A stretch of DNA of 64,000 nucleotides from Microbacterium sp. ProA8 (GTDB lineage Bacteria > Actinomycetota > Actinomycetes > Actinomycetales > Microbacteriaceae). The DNA lies in assembly GCF_039905635.1 (NCBI RefSeq), contig NZ_CP157000.1:3782001-3846000 (forward strand), read 5' to 3'. The notes below the pieces were generated by a model. It searched no databases, was not told where the DNA came from, and was given only the letters and a program-made list of their open reading frames with translations. Shown in pieces: positions 44,655 through 53,324 of the stretch (position 1 is its first letter; each line of letters begins with the position of its first letter). A program made the translations under genes and the position numbers.

Positions 44655-44688
44655 ACCGGCTCCCCGGGCGACTGCCCGGGGAGCCGGT
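44655..44688 (-). promoter_or_regulatory. intercistronic hairpin after binding-protein gene
   Basis: A perfect 15-bp stem (ACCGGCTCCCCGGGC at 44655-44669 with its complement at 44674-44688) around a four-base loop, between the binding-protein stop and the permease start. It matches in place and strength the stem at 5909-5941 of the other importer. Probably sets the excess of binding protein over permease. Confidence 0.65.
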
Positions 44689-44696
44689 GAAGGGTC

Positions 44697-46040
44697 TCAG
44701 CCGTTGGCGTCGATGCTCGCCTGCAGCTGGGCCATGTAGTCCTCGGCGGTCATCTGGCCGGTGGTGAGGAGCGTCGCGTTCGTCGACGCGAGCGAGTTGC
44801 TCTTCGAATCCATCAGGGCCTCGAACCACAGTACGGTCTCGTCGATGCCCGCGATCCGCTCCTGGATCTCGGCGGTGTTCTCCGAGATGTCGGTGACCTC
44901 GCCGTTCACCTTGAAGCCCGAGATGACGCCGGCATCCTGCAGTGCCTGCTGGCCGTAGTTCTCGGCGATGCAGCTCACCCAGTCGACGACCTTCGGGCCG
45001 AACTGCTCGGCGTTGATGATCATCGGAGCGCCCGCGTTGGCCGCGTACTGGTCGATCGAGCCCTCGCCACCCTCGACCTCGGGGAACGGCATGAAGCCCA
45101 CGTTCTCGCCGCCGATCTCATTGCGCTCGGGATCGTTGATCGCGCTCAGCAGCCACGAGCCGTCGTACGTCATCGCGGCCTGGCCGGTGAGGAACATGTT
45201 CGACGAGGTGTCGCCGTCGCGGGTCGAGAAGCCCTCGCCGAAGTAGCCGGCCTCGGCGAAGTCGGCGAGCGCCTGCGCGCCGGCGACGTACTCCGGGTCG
45301 GTGAGCTTCGCGTCGCCGTCGCGGACGGCGGCCATGGCGTCGGGCCCGACGTTGCGGAAGATGTACATGCCCATGATGCGCGTGAGCGGCCATCCGTTGG
45401 CGCCGGCCTCGGTCATCGGCACGACGCCGGCGCCGGCGAGGGTGTCCGCCGCCTCGACGAGCTCATCCCAGGTCTGCGGCTCTTCGATGCCGTTGTCGGC
45501 GAGGATCTCCTTGTTGTAGAAGATGCCCTCGATGTTGTACTGGTACGGCATCGAGTACACGCCGCCGTAGACCTGCTCGACGGTGGAGGCCGCGGCCGGC
45601 AGCACGTTGTCCCATGTGCCGGCGTCTTCGAGGGCGGCCTTGAGATCACCGACGAGGCCGGCGGCGTTCAGATCCCCATCGGGACGGATGAGGGCCGTTC
45701 CCGCGATCGTGTGGGTCGGCAGTGCGCCCTGGCTGGCGAGCAGCGTGACCTTCTGGACGGTGTCGGCCTGTGCGACCTTCTGGTGCTCCAGCGGGAGCGC
45801 CTCGTTCTCGGCCTCGCACGCGCCCTCGGAGAGGGCGGTGAGCTGCTCCTCGAGCACGGGGTTCTCGTTCGCCGTCATCACGGTGAACGTCTCGGGGTCG
45901 GTCCCGCCGGCGCCCGCACCGCCCTCCGAGGAGCCGTTGTCGGTGCCGGCATCTCCGCCGGCGCAGGCGGCCAGCGGCAGCACCGCGGCGAGTGCGATGC
46001 CCAGCGCCGCGATGCGGCGACGGTTGCTGCGTGTGTTCAT
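44697..46040 (-). CDS. carbohydrate ABC transporter substrate-binding lipoprotein (CUT1)
   Basis: 447 residues. Arg-rich N-terminus, hydrophobic stretch and lipobox LAAC (Cys26), then a Gly/Ser/Asp linker and a family 1 solute-binding fold with typical TYDGSWLLSAIND and PFPEVEGGEGS motifs. Unusually for the family the mature protein has several Cys residues (GACEAENE, VSCIAEN). GGAGG five to six bases before the ATG fixes the start. First gene of the importer operon, divergent from the GH127-RLP-kinase operon, which suggests that its ligand is the substrate of GH127. Confidence 0.9.
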   Translation of the reverse strand: MNTRSNRRRIAALGIALAAVLPLAACAGGDAGTDNGSSEGGAGAGGTDPETFTVMTANENPVLEEQLTALSEGACEAENEALPLEHQKVAQADTVQKVTLLASQGALPTHTIAGTALIRPDGDLNAAGLVGDLKAALEDAGTWDNVLPAAASTVEQVYGGVYSMPYQYNIEGIFYNKEILADNGIEEPQTWDELVEAADTLAGAGVVPMTEAGANGWPLTRIMGMYIFRNVGPDAMAAVRDGDAKLTDPEYVAGAQALADFAEAGYFGEGFSTRDGDTSSNMFLTGQAAMTYDGSWLLSAINDPERNEIGGENVGFMPFPEVEGGEGSIDQYAANAGAPMIINAEQFGPKVVDWVSCIAENYGQQALQDAGVISGFKVNGEVTDISENTAEIQERIAGIDETVLWFEALMDSKSNSLASTNATLLTTGQMTAEDYMAQLQASIDANG

Positions 46041-46119
46041 AGCGTCCTCCTTGACGACGACCATGCGGGTGAAAGGTACGAGCACGACAGTAGGCACGAT
46101 TTCCACGTGTGTCAACAGT

Positions 46120-46202
46120 CAGTACTGAAATTCTATTCACTTTGAGACGATTCAGGGGTTAGACTGCATTTCCATGCAGCGTTGCGAGAATTTTCAGCGC
46201 TG
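46120..46202. promoter_or_regulatory. paired inverted operator-like motifs between ABC and GH127 operons
   Basis: CAGTACTGAAATTCT (46120-46134) and, in reverse orientation, CAGCGCTGAAAATTCT (complement of 46187-46202) share the form CAG-N2-CTGAAA-TTCT. A perfect CTGCAT-TTCC-ATGCAG palindrome (46164-46179) lies between them. This 243-base gap is the only non-coding stretch between the divergent operons and holds both promoters. The binding protein is not known. Confidence 0.6.
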
Positions 46203-46283
46203 TCTAGTCTGACCCGCATCGTCGCCGGCTTGCCGCGATGCCGGGACGAGCACGAGACTGAACGCCACTCGGAAGGAACCGCC

Positions 46284-48275
46284 ATGACCGCCACCACCGC
46301 GATCCGGGCTCATGCCCGGCTGCGACCTCTGGGCGCCGAGAGCGCGCGCTGGACGAGCGGCTTCTGGGGAGACATCCACGACCGCACGCGCGACGTGACG
46401 ATCCCGCAGATCTGGTCTTCGCTGAGTGACCCCGCCATCAGCGCCGGCCTCACGAACTTCCGCATCGCCGCCGGCCTCGAGACCGGAGAGCACTCGGGCC
46501 CGCCGTTCATGGACGGCGACTTCTACAAGTGGCTCGAGGCGGCGATCGCCCGCCTCGAGACCGACCCCGACCCCGAGTTGGCGGCGCGCATCGAGCAGAT
46601 CGCGCAGCTGATCGCCTCGGTGCAGCGCGACGACGGCTACCTCCATACGCCGACCATCATCTCGAGCCGCAACCACGAAGACGCGATCGCGCTGGCCGAC
46701 CGGTTCAACTTCGAGACGTACAACCTGGGCCACCTCATCACGGCAGGTGTACGTCACCACGAGGTGACCGGATCGACGACTCTGCTGGATGCCGCCCGCA
46801 AGGCCGCGGGCTTCCTCGAGGATCTCGCGACGAACAAGCCGCTGGAGCTCGCCCGCAGCGCCATCTGCCCGTCGCACTACATGGCTGTCATCGACCTCTA
46901 CCGCGCGACCGGCGACGAGCAGTACCTGCGCCTGTCGGAGGCGTTCGTCCGGGTGCGCGATGACTTCGAGGGCGGGGACGACAACCAGGACCGCCTTCCC
47001 GTGCGCGAGCAGACGGTCGTCGCGGGGCACGCGGTGCGGGCCAACTACCTGTACGCGGGACTCGCGGATCTGGTCGCCGAGACCGGCGACCACGAGATCG
47101 AGGCCGTGCTCGAGCGGCTGTGGCGCGACGTCGTCGACACCAAGCTGTACATCACCGGCGGCGCCGGCGCGCTCTATGACGGGGCATCGCCCGACGGCTC
47201 GCCGTGGCAGCACCAGATCAGCCGCGTGCACCAGGCATACGGCCGCGCGTACCAGCTGCCGCACACCACCGCGCACAACGAATCGTGCGCGAACATCGGG
47301 CTCATCCTGTGGGGTGAGCGGATGCTGTCCCTCACCGGCGATGCGCAATACGCCGACGTCATAGAGCAGGTCGCCTTCAACAGCCTGCTGTCGAGTATCA
47401 GCCTCGCCGGCTCGGAGTACTTCTATACGAACCCGCTGCGCCAGGTGCGCGAGCTGCCCTATCCACTCCGCCGCCCGGGTGACACGGCCCTGCACCCCAC
47501 CCCGCCTCCGCCGCCGTCGGACGAGCGGCTGCGCGAGTCGTATCTCAGCTGCTTCTGCTGCCCACCCAACATCGCGCGCACACTCGCGAGGTTCCATGAG
47601 CGTGCGGCATCCGTCGGCGACGACGGACTTTTCGTGCACCTCTACGGAGGCAGCGCGCTCGACATCACGACCGACGACGGCCGTCGGCTCGCCCTGCGCG
47701 AGGACGGTGACTACCCGTGGTCGGAACGGCTGACCTTCACGGTGACCGCAGCCGCGGGCGGCGGCATCCCTCTCCACCTCCGCATTCCCGGCTGGTCGTC
47801 CGGAGCGACGATCACCGTCAACGGCGACTCGGTGGCGGTGTCGGCACCCGGCACGTACACCCGCATCGAGCGGGAATGGACGGAAGGTGACGTCGTCGAG
47901 CTGACGCTGCCGATGCCGGTCCGCGTGCTGCGCGCTCACCGTCTCGCCGAGGAGGCCACGAACCAGGTCGCCGTGCGCCGCGGTCCCGTCGTGTACTGCG
48001 TCGAGAGCGCGGATCTGCCCGAAGGCGTGGTGCTGGAGCAGGTCGCGCTGCGGCGCGGCGGCGCATTCACGCCCGTCGAGACGGACGTCGCCGGCCACCG
48101 CGTGGTCGCGCTCGAGACCGAGGCGCTCCTGCTGCCCGGCACCGCCGAGACCGCGCTGTACGACGACGTCGCCGACACCGCTCTCGCCACCGCGCCCGCG
48201 CGGCTCGTCCCCTACTACGCGTGGGGCAACCGCGGCGCGGGCGAGATGTCGGTGTGGCTGCCGTTGGTGTGGTGA
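46284..48275 (+). CDS. glycoside hydrolase family 127 (beta-L-arabinofuranosidase or related, Zn-cysteine type)
   Basis: 663 residues, no signal peptide: N-terminal (alpha/alpha)6 barrel to about 430, then two beta sandwiches. The metal and nucleophile motifs of GH127 are present: Glu333 and Cys335 in NESCANIG, and Cys423, Cys425, Cys426 in SCFCCPPN, spaced like the HypBA1 Zn-thiolate set in which the first of the paired cysteines is the nucleophile. By spacing, the acid/base Glu of HypBA1 falls on Gln317 here. GH127 contains beta-L-arabinofuranosidases and, in Bacteroides, an aceric-acid hydrolase acting on rhamnogalacturonan II. GGAAGG precedes the ATG. Co-operonic with a RuBisCO-like protein and a sugar-acid kinase, which favours an unusual branched-sugar substrate. 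Confidence 0.87.
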   Translation: MTATTAIRAHARLRPLGAESARWTSGFWGDIHDRTRDVTIPQIWSSLSDPAISAGLTNFRIAAGLETGEHSGPPFMDGDFYKWLEAAIARLETDPDPELAARIEQIAQLIASVQRDDGYLHTPTIISSRNHEDAIALADRFNFETYNLGHLITAGVRHHEVTGSTTLLDAARKAAGFLEDLATNKPLELARSAICPSHYMAVIDLYRATGDEQYLRLSEAFVRVRDDFEGGDDNQDRLPVREQTVVAGHAVRANYLYAGLADLVAETGDHEIEAVLERLWRDVVDTKLYITGGAGALYDGASPDGSPWQHQISRVHQAYGRAYQLPHTTAHNESCANIGLILWGERMLSLTGDAQYADVIEQVAFNSLLSSISLAGSEYFYTNPLRQVRELPYPLRRPGDTALHPTPPPPPSDERLRESYLSCFCCPPNIARTLARFHERAASVGDDGLFVHLYGGSALDITTDDGRRLALREDGDYPWSERLTFTVTAAAGGGIPLHLRIPGWSSGATITVNGDSVAVSAPGTYTRIEREWTEGDVVELTLPMPVRVLRAHRLAEEATNQVAVRRGPVVYCVESADLPEGVVLEQVALRRGGAFTPVETDVAGHRVVALETEALLLPGTAETALYDDVADTALATAPARLVPYYAWGNRGAGEMSVWLPLVW

Positions 48276-48280
48276 CGCGC

Positions 48281-49537
48281 ATGTCAGTTCAGCACGTCAC
48301 AGCGACCTACGTCATCGAGACCTCGCTCCCCCTGCGGCACGCGGCGGAAGTGCTGGCGGGCGAGCAGTCCACGGGCACGTTCGTGCGGGTCGAGCGCGAG
48401 TCGGACGACCTGCGGGCCCGATTCGCGGCCCAGGTCGAGTCGATCGAGGAGCTCCCCCTCACCGGCGCCTCGCCGCTGCCCGGCTCTGTCGGCGACCCCG
48501 CCTCGCGCCGGCGCGCCCGGCTGCGCCTGCGCTTTCCGCTCGACAACTTCGGTCCGTCGCTGCCGAACCTCCTCGCGGCGGTCGCGGGCAACCTGTTCGA
48601 GATCAAAGAGCTCTCGGCCATCCGCCTCATCGACCTCGACCTGCCGCCGGCGTTCGCCGAACGCTACCCCGGTCCCGCATTCGGGGTCGAGGGCACCCGG
48701 CGACTCGTGGGCCGGCCGGACGGCGCGATGATCGGCACGATCGTCAAGCCCAGCATCGGGCTCGCGCCCTCCGAGCTCGCCGAGGTGGTCTCGGAGCTCG
48801 CCGAGGCCGGCATCGACTTCATCAAGGACGACGAGCTGCAGGGCAATGGCCCGACCTCGCCGCTCGCCGCCCGCGTGGCCGCGGTCATGCCCGTCCTCGA
48901 GCGCCACGCCGATCGCACCGGCCGCAAGCCCATGTACGCGTTCAACATCACCGACGACATCGGGCGGCTCGAGGCGAACCACGACCTCGTCGTGGCCGCC
49001 GGGGGCACGTGCGTGATGGCCTGCATCAACCTCGTGGGCCTGCCGGGCCTGGAGTTCCTGCGCCGGCACAGCGTGGTCCCGATCCACGGGCACCGCGCGA
49101 TGTTCGGCTCGTTCGGACGCTCGGAGCAGGTCGGGATAGGGTTCCGTGCGTGGCAGAAGCTCGCGCGCCTGGCGGGTGCCGATCACCTGCACACGAACGG
49201 CATCAGCAACAAGTTCTACGAGACGGACGACCAGGTGCTCGACTCCATTGCTGCGGTGCGCGAGCCGCTCCTCGGCCTCACGCCGACGCTGCCGGTGCTG
49301 TCGTCGGGCCAATGGGGCGGCCTCGCACACGCCACCTACGCCGCGGTGGGCACCACCGACCTGCTCGTGCTCGCCGGTGGCGGCATCCATGGTCATCCCG
49401 ACGGCGCCGCCGCGGGAGTGGCGAGCATGCGTGAGGCGTGGGCCTCGGCGGCGCGGGGCGAGAGCGCCGACGACGCCTACGAGAACTCCTTCGCGCTGCG
49501 CAGGGCGGCGGAGCTGTTCGGTCCCGTCCGTGCCTAG
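48281..49537 (+). CDS. RuBisCO-like protein, 3-oxo-isoapionate-4-phosphate decarboxylase/transcarboxylase type
   Basis: 418 residues, five bases after the GH127 stop. The RuBisCO large-subunit fold is clear: Lys156 in GTIVKPSIGL, the carbamylated-Lys metal site Lys182, Asp184, Glu185 in FIKDDE, His269/His271/Arg272 in IHGHRAMF, and the phosphate loops SSGQWGG and LAGGGIHGHP. It is a RuBisCO-like protein and not a carbon-fixing enzyme, given its isolated catabolic context. In the D-apiose pathway, OiaX (decarboxylase) or OiaT (transcarboxylase/hydrolase) of this superfamily acts on 3-oxo-isoapionate 4-phosphate made by the kinase OiaK, and a DUF1537 kinase follows here. Which of the two reactions, or a related acid, cannot be told. 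Confidence 0.85.
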   Translation: MSVQHVTATYVIETSLPLRHAAEVLAGEQSTGTFVRVERESDDLRARFAAQVESIEELPLTGASPLPGSVGDPASRRRARLRLRFPLDNFGPSLPNLLAAVAGNLFEIKELSAIRLIDLDLPPAFAERYPGPAFGVEGTRRLVGRPDGAMIGTIVKPSIGLAPSELAEVVSELAEAGIDFIKDDELQGNGPTSPLAARVAAVMPVLERHADRTGRKPMYAFNITDDIGRLEANHDLVVAAGGTCVMACINLVGLPGLEFLRRHSVVPIHGHRAMFGSFGRSEQVGIGFRAWQKLARLAGADHLHTNGISNKFYETDDQVLDSIAAVREPLLGLTPTLPVLSSGQWGGLAHATYAAVGTTDLLVLAGGGIHGHPDGAAAGVASMREAWASAARGESADDAYENSFALRRAAELFGPVRA

Positions 49538-50801
49538 GGCGCGCGTCGCCTTCTACGGCGACGACTTCACCGGAAGCGTCGACGCGCTCCTGCAGTTCGC
49601 ACGGCGCGGCTGGACCGGACGCCTTTTCACGCGACTTCCGGATGCCGCAGTCCTGGCACGCGCGGCCGCCGAGGTCGACGTGGTCGGGGTGGCCGGGATC
49701 TCGCGTTCCCTGTCGCCCGACGACATGGACGCCGAGCTGCGGCCGGTGCTCGCGGCGTTCGCGACGCTGGCTCCGGACCTCGTGCAGTACAAGGCGTGCT
49801 CGACGGCCGACTCGTCCCCCCGGGTGGGGAGCCTGGGCCGCGTGATCGAGCTCGGCCGCGACGTCTTCGGCGAGCGCCCGGTGCCCATGCTGTTCGCGCA
49901 GCCGGACTTCGGCCGCTACACCCTGTTCGGCCAGCACTTCGCGGCCGAGCGCGGCACGGTCTACCGGCTCGACCGGCAGCCGACCATGTCGCGGCATCCG
50001 TCGACGCCGATGACCGAGGCCGACCTCGCGATCCACATCGGGCGGCAGACGGAGCTCCCGATCGGCTCGGTGCCGCTGCTCGCGTTCGACGACCTCGCGC
50101 CGCGACTGCGCGATGCGCCGCACGCAGCCCTCGTGCTCGACGCCCTCACTGACGAGCACCTCGTCGCGGTCGGCAAGGCGCTCGGCGCGCTGCCGAGGCC
50201 GGTGTTCGCGATCGGGTCGGGCGGTCTCTCCCACGGCATCGCCGAGGCCGCCCCCGGTGACGGACCTGTGCTGCCGACCTCGACCACGGCGGCCGGTCCC
50301 GTGCTGGTCGTCTCGGGCAGCCGCTCCGCGCAGACGCGACGGCAGGCGGATGCCGCGGCCGCCGCGGGCTGGCTGGTCCGGCCCCTCCCCCTTCGCGCCT
50401 CCGAACGAGACGTCACGGCGGCCGAGGTCGTCCGCGTGCTGCTCTCGGGTCGCGGTGTCGTGCTGACCTCCGACGACATCGACGCCGCAGCAGCGGGTGA
50501 GCGCCCCGTGCTGGAGGCGATCGCGGAGGCTGCGGCATCCGTCATCTCCATCGTCGCGCGTGACGGCGCATCGCGGCGCGTGATCGTGTGCGGCGGCGAC
50601 ACGTCGAGCCGTGTCACCCGACTGCTCGGGGTCGAGTCGCTGTCGATCGCCGCGAATCCGTGGGCCAATATCGTGCTGCTGCGCGCCTGGTCGGGCGATG
50701 CCGCGATCGACGGGCTGGAACTGCTCCTCAAAGGCGGTCAGGTCGGCTCGGACACCCTCTTCACCGACATCGCCGGACTCGGAGACGACCCGGCGCGATA
50801 G
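49530..50801 (+). CDS. oiaK: four-carbon acid sugar kinase family (DUF1537), probable 3-oxo-isoapionate kinase
   Basis: 423 residues from a GTG overlapping the RuBisCO-like gene by eight bases. YGDDFTGS near 9-16 starts the N-terminal substrate domain; GSGGLSHG near 231-238 and VCGGDTSSRV near 352-361 belong to the C-terminal nucleotide-binding domain. The family phosphorylates sugar acids such as threonate, erythronate and 3-oxo-isoapionate. Tight coupling with the RuBisCO-like gene is the oiaK-oiaX/oiaT arrangement of apiose catabolism. The symbol is given on that basis; a kinase for another branched acid is the alternative. Confidence 0.78.
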   Translation: MPRARVAFYGDDFTGSVDALLQFARRGWTGRLFTRLPDAAVLARAAAEVDVVGVAGISRSLSPDDMDAELRPVLAAFATLAPDLVQYKACSTADSSPRVGSLGRVIELGRDVFGERPVPMLFAQPDFGRYTLFGQHFAAERGTVYRLDRQPTMSRHPSTPMTEADLAIHIGRQTELPIGSVPLLAFDDLAPRLRDAPHAALVLDALTDEHLVAVGKALGALPRPVFAIGSGGLSHGIAEAAPGDGPVLPTSTTAAGPVLVVSGSRSAQTRRQADAAAAAGWLVRPLPLRASERDVTAAEVVRVLLSGRGVVLTSDDIDAAAAGERPVLEAIAEAAASVISIVARDGASRRVIVCGGDTSSRVTRLLGVESLSIAANPWANIVLLRAWSGDAAIDGLELLLKGGQVGSDTLFTDIAGLGDDPAR

Positions 50802-50935
50802 GTCGCCGGTCCCGCCGCGATCGATGCGCCGTGCTGTCCGACGGGAATCGCCGGATGTCGCGGCGCACGCGTCAACCCGTCGCGAAATCGCGGGCGGTCT
50901 GCGATGCTTTCCTCCACCGGACATTGGACGCCGTC

Positions 50936-53317
50936 GTGAAGCCAACAGGGGTTTCTCCACAGACCGCGGGCCTGCCGCCGTACAGGCGCACACTCGCGGG
51001 GGTCCTCGGCGGCCTCGTCGGCCTGGTGGTGCTCAGCGTGATCGCCGGATTGCTGATCGTCGCTCCCCTGGCCCCGGTGATCGCGATCTCAGGGCACGCG
51101 GCGAGCACGGCCGTTTCGATGTTCGACGGGATGCCGAGCTACCTCGCGATCGACCGGCTCATGCTGCCGACGACGATCTACGCGCGCGATCCCGCGACCG
51201 GACAAGACACCGAGCTGACGTCGTTCTACGACCAGAACCGCGTTCCCGTGGCGTTCGACCAGGTCGCGCCCGTCATGTACGACGCGATTCTGGCGTCCGA
51301 GGATCCCCGCTACTACCAGCACGGCGGTGTCGACATCCTGGGGACCACCCGCGCCCTGATCCGGAACGCGCAGGGCGGCGCGGTCCAGGGCGGCTCCTCG
51401 ATCAGTCAGCAGTACGTCAAGAACGTGCTGGTGCAGCGGTGCGAGCGTGACGCCATCGCGACCGATACGCAGACGCGCGACGAGGTGCTGCGGGACTGCT
51501 GGCTCGACGCGACGCAGGCCCGCGGGGCGGAGGGGTACGAGCGCAAGCTCCAGGAGATCCGCTACGCCGTCCAGGTCGAGAAGGAGTACTCCAAGAACGA
51601 CATCCTGCTGGGCTACCTGAACATCGCGAACTTCGGCGGCACGACCTACGGCATCGAAGCCGCGGCGCGCTACTACTTCAGCACGACGGCGGCGAACTTG
51701 ACACTGGTACAGGCGGCGACGCTCGCGGGCATCGTGCAGAACCCCAACACATTCCGCATCGACCGGCCCGCGGGGTCCATCTTCGGAGCGGACGGGAGCA
51801 CCTACAACAAGGTCGCCGACGGCACGATCGAGGATGTGACACCGGGGACTCTCGCCGGCTTGGACACGCTGCTCGCGGAGGGCACGATCACGCCCGAACA
51901 GCACCTCGCCGCCGGAGATGCGTACAGTGCGACCAAGGGGCGCCAGCTCTACGTCCTCGACCGGATGCGCGAGGACGGCCGCATCACCGCGGAACAGTAC
52001 GTCGCGGCCGCGGTGGAGCCGATCGCTCCGGCGCTGCAGCCCGCGCATGTCGGGTGCGTGGCGACCTCGGCGCCCTTCTTCTGCCAGTACGTGGTCAACA
52101 CCCTGCGCTCCGACCCGGACTACGCCGCGGCGTTCGGCGAGACCCCGCAGGAGCGACAGAAGTCGCTGACTCGCGAGGGCCTGAACATCTACACGACGCT
52201 GGACTGGCGCCTGCAGAACGCCTCGCAGGAGGCGATGCGACGGTACGCGCCCGAGACCGTCCCCGGCATGGACTTCGGGTCGGCAGCGGTCAGCATCGAG
52301 GCCAACACCGGGCGCATCCTCGCCATCAGCCAGAACAACCGGTTCACGGAGGACCGCGACGTGTCCGCCAGCGACCCGGCCTATACGTCGCTCGTCTACG
52401 CGGGCGACCTCGCGCACGGCGTCTCCACGGGATTCGAGACCGGATCGACCTTCAAGCTGTTCACCCTCGTCGACTGGCTCGAGAAGGGCCACACGCTGTT
52501 CGAGGGCGTCAACGGCAGCCTCCGGGCCATCCCCCGCCTGCAGGATCGGTGCGAAGGAACGTGGATCAACCGCGAGAACCACGTCGTGCGCAACTTCGGC
52601 AACGTGCCCGGCTACACCGGGACGCCGATGCAGTTCACGGCGCAGTCATTGAACAGCGGCTTCCTGGGCATGGCCGAGCGGCTCGACCTCTGCGACATCG
52701 AGAACGTCGCGGCCCGGATGGGCGTGACGCGCGGCGACGGCGCACCGGTGGACGTCGACGGCGCAGCCGCGATCATCGGCACCAACAACATCGCACCGGT
52801 CGCCATGGCAGGGGCGTTCGCCACCGTCGCGAACAACGGCGTGTACTGCGTGCCGCGGGTGATCGAGCGTGTGGTCAACGCCGATGGCGTCGAGCTTCCG
52901 GTGCCGGGGGACCGGTGCTCGCAGAGCATCAGCCCCGAAGTGGCTGCGGCGACGGCGTTCGCGCTGCAGGGCGTCATGGTTCCCGGCGGCACCGGATCCG
53001 GCGGCAACCCGAACGACGGCACGCCGATGCTCGGCAAGACCGGCACCCACGAGCAGATCCAGACCTGGCTCGTCGAGTCCAGCACCCGAGTGACGACCGC
53101 GGTGTGGGTGGGCAACGCCGACGGGAAGGCCGACGTCTTCCGCGTCGCGCACAACGGCCGCATCCTGTCGACGATCCGTCTGCCGATGGCTCGCGACATC
53201 CAGAGCGTGGCCAACCAGCTCTACCCCGGCGGTTCCTTCGCCGTGCCTCCCGGCGAGCTGCTGCGGCGCGCGCCGGCGCCCGCGCCGACCCCCCGTCCTG
53301 ATCCGAACGACGGCTGA
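50936..53317 (+). CDS. class A penicillin-binding protein (transglycosylase/transpeptidase)
   Basis: About 793 residues. A short cytoplasmic segment and one membrane helix (about 20-50) lead to a GT51 transglycosylase domain with catalytic Glu in ASEDPRYYQHGG and the GGSSISQQYVKN motif, then a transpeptidase domain with STFK, SLN and KTG motifs (TGSTFKLF, QSLNSGF, GKTGTHE). It polymerises and cross-links peptidoglycan outside the membrane. The Pro-rich tail is typical of actinobacterial PonA proteins. The start is uncertain: GTG 50936 is chosen as closest to the usual N-terminus, ATG 50855 is also in frame. It has no functional tie to its sugar-use neighbours. Confidence 0.88.
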   Translation: MKPTGVSPQTAGLPPYRRTLAGVLGGLVGLVVLSVIAGLLIVAPLAPVIAISGHAASTAVSMFDGMPSYLAIDRLMLPTTIYARDPATGQDTELTSFYDQNRVPVAFDQVAPVMYDAILASEDPRYYQHGGVDILGTTRALIRNAQGGAVQGGSSISQQYVKNVLVQRCERDAIATDTQTRDEVLRDCWLDATQARGAEGYERKLQEIRYAVQVEKEYSKNDILLGYLNIANFGGTTYGIEAAARYYFSTTAANLTLVQAATLAGIVQNPNTFRIDRPAGSIFGADGSTYNKVADGTIEDVTPGTLAGLDTLLAEGTITPEQHLAAGDAYSATKGRQLYVLDRMREDGRITAEQYVAAAVEPIAPALQPAHVGCVATSAPFFCQYVVNTLRSDPDYAAAFGETPQERQKSLTREGLNIYTTLDWRLQNASQEAMRRYAPETVPGMDFGSAAVSIEANTGRILAISQNNRFTEDRDVSASDPAYTSLVYAGDLAHGVSTGFETGSTFKLFTLVDWLEKGHTLFEGVNGSLRAIPRLQDRCEGTWINRENHVVRNFGNVPGYTGTPMQFTAQSLNSGFLGMAERLDLCDIENVAARMGVTRGDGAPVDVDGAAAIIGTNNIAPVAMAGAFATVANNGVYCVPRVIERVVNADGVELPVPGDRCSQSISPEVAAATAFALQGVMVPGGTGSGGNPNDGTPMLGKTGTHEQIQTWLVESSTRVTTAVWVGNADGKADVFRVAHNGRILSTIRLPMARDIQSVANQLYPGGSFAVPPGELLRRAPAPAPTPRPDPNDG

Positions 53318-53324
53318 TCCACGT

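Noticed and set aside
48281..49537. RuBisCO for carbon fixation
   Set aside because: The metal site is kept, but the gene is coupled to GH127 and a sugar-acid kinase with no phosphoribulokinase or Calvin genes nearby; it is a RuBisCO-like catabolic protein.
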